Both the position numbers and the translations under genes were made by a program. From Candidatus Fermentibacterota bacterium (GTDB lineage Bacteria; Fermentibacterota; Fermentibacteria; Fermentibacterales; Fermentibacteraceae): a stretch of 6,277 nt of DNA. Shown piece by piece: positions 6,001 to 6,277 of this stretch. Where the stretch lies: assembly GCA_022703195.1 (NCBI GenBank), contig JAKLEF010000119.1:1-6277 (forward strand), read 5' to 3'. Below the pieces are notes generated by a model, which had not been told where the DNA came from, searched no databases, and was given only the letters and a program-made list of their open reading frames with translations. Each line of letters opens with the position of its first letter. The first letter of the stretch is position 1.

Positions 6001-6277
6001 TGTCATCGGGCGCGGACAGCTCGTTCGCCTCGGCGGGCGAGTGGGACAAGGCCTCGATGGTCCAGGTGGGCTCCGCCGTGCCCTTCACCGTGGGCACGGG
6101 GGGATGGAACACCCTCGCCCTCCAGAACCCGTTCGTGCTTTCCCCCGGCGAGAACCTCTACCTCAAGATCCAGCAGCTCGACGCCGGCTGGACCGCGAGC
6201 GAGATCGAATGGCTCTGCAGCACGGGCGGGGAGATCAGGTGCCGCCAGGCCGAGAGCGACCTGGTCGACCCGGTCCT
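3054..6277 (+). CDS. Giant PilW/GspJ-like prepilin fused to amidotransferase-like and jelly-roll domains, 3' end outside window
   Basis: I translated this frame codon by codon: it stays open for 1074 codons to the window edge. The start MKANGTRRG/MSLVEV is a class III prepilin signal (Gly9/Met10, Glu14 at +5) with a membrane helix at about 10-35. Residues 36-200 look like a PilW/GspJ globular part, including a DMIRHVRITLILTS strand typical of that family. Residues 209-410 resemble a type 1 glutamine-amidotransferase-like Rossmann fold: GLIVLNVAGD, then DEFSTRLQYWGYTV, DALILRH, VPTITLS, and RRVHFSAW followed by RGWEVFFNIVMWLA. This region has no cysteine, so amidotransferase chemistry is unlikely. 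Residues from about 450 to 954 are beta-rich modules of MAM/immune-inhibitor-A type, with GISFDDITV (702-710), RLWDDVEV (770-777) and GWLLDNFLV (944-952) as module ends. A further beta domain follows (959 on). All six cysteines (724, 804, 831, 979, 1055, 1063) lie in the last third. GspJ and PilW are usually only 200-350 residues. Probable role: pilus-tip adhesin or polymer binder. Confidence 0.85.
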   Translation, partial: MKANGTRRGMSLVEVTIVIVVLGVIMAGVFMMFISGTEHFEFARRQNELDMDARMILDRVSNEIIWAGYMPVGGWDNDEWHPITKATADSMSFFADLDESASLEPTDYRHITRINDQVRITDEGSRTQNVGNNVTSLQYVYLDEGGSQIPFPIDSTTRDMIRHVRITLILTSIHGDNVLQTVMHTSVSPRNLGVNHNIDPMFWPPEPMRGLIVLNVAGDSLNPAPTVDEDEFSTRLQYWGYTVRELTDDQLIGYDYSEVDALILRHIPGGSHYDGAYPTFFADLPVPTITLSAQDAVDLFAMGTSYGEIQNDQMTVVKFGPPAHFTGTFNVYEALTNGYQSVLTGMSPAVGDTLYLTPGTFSDSSGVYAINLELVPDSLRRVHFSAWQSRSYTERGWEVFFNIVMWLAVDEEGYLGTPITALEDFEGPQATAQDVIVWSDDIVPAAGTDTTQIFIDQFTGGAASNWTMAPLGGGRIDIYNNSLRMDRSAVGAETRNLASLGLDLSAFDENVDDLRLTYRSYSGEGAADSADGVFFSDFTATQLASVDFETGIPANVTFSGTGGRYRRLNTAGWGGNGYFVTLDANVSGTNGYSRMRVSVPTAGVSAGDAIVISYRFHDHGDESHSGGASSWQADYLAWNSTGAYTPPNLLYYLDPANLAWDNSRWYTRTATFTMPAVVPNPIYVVFGQYDNQQATSISGSDGISFDDITVTAYGDSTYSLVGTCAGSAAWASTSIDLDQAARNASYPFAANYRVLFSQSGTGVMPGSGGRLWDDVEVTALRPGTVVDGWRHGRMAMNRVDDWNCKSILPAFADSWVSQASSGSNYSNNSYCYLQSPAISVPDWIDAPVFEFSHRMSGESGNGDDGGYVQISVDGGVWTNLTASSGLLYNYTSTTNFPGGSGIAIFGGTTISTPRTETISLEAYKGRTVRFRFVFGSDGSTTSTGWLLDNFLVHGQAVGYQIGSVQFQAQTVPAPWNYLCDVYMSSGADSSFASAGEWDKASMVQVGSAVPFTVGTGGWNTLALQNPFVLSPGENLYLKIQQLDAGWTASEIEWLCSTGGEIRCRQAESDLVDPV

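Overview
This is a GC-rich bacterial window with every gene on the + strand. Arginine is often AGG and third positions are mostly G or C. Genes are packed tightly, and four consecutive reading frames have N-termini of type IV pilin or pseudopilin kind. DprA plus minor-pilin-like genes, together with huge ectodomains built from jelly-roll modules, would fit a Gram-negative-type lineage such as an uncultured phylum of the Fibrobacteres-Chlorobi-Bacteroidetes sphere. That placement is inference only; nothing here fixes the taxon.

Layout. Positions 1-779 hold the 3' part of dprA, the competence and recombination DNA-binding protein; its 5' end lies outside the window. Positions 780-893 form a short intergenic region with an imperfect inverted repeat (833-863) in a locally AT-richer patch, possibly a promoter or operator. 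Positions 894-2300 encode a single-pass membrane-anchored protein. Its N-terminus resembles the PilX/GspK type and its large ectodomain carries two DxDG-type calcium-binding loops, as in FG-GAP/VCBS beta-propellers. Positions 2297-2677 and 2674-3042 encode two short prepilins, each with a canonical prepilin peptidase site and Glu+5. From 3054 to the end of the window (6277) runs one uninterrupted frame of at least 1074 codons with no stop.

That last gene is the main discovery of the window. It starts as a PilW/GspJ-like prepilin, continues into a Rossmann-like domain resembling type 1 glutamine amidotransferases but without any cysteine nucleophile, and then into several jelly-roll (MAM/immune-inhibitor-A-like) modules and a further beta-rich domain. 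It therefore looks like a giant pilin-anchored adhesin or carbohydrate-binding tip protein.

How they may work together. The four pilin-type genes are translationally coupled or nearly so (4-base overlap, 4- or 10-base overlap, 11-base gap) and match the usual composition of a minor-pilin cluster (K/X, I/V, I/V, J/W). In known systems such proteins form the priming tip complex of a type IV pilus or type II secretion pseudopilus. Two of the four carry oversized ectodomains, so this tip probably binds a surface, polymer or cell. The adjacent dprA raises the possibility of a link with DNA uptake, but it may be simple gene proximity. No tRNA, rRNA, CRISPR array, insertion sequence or phage gene was seen.
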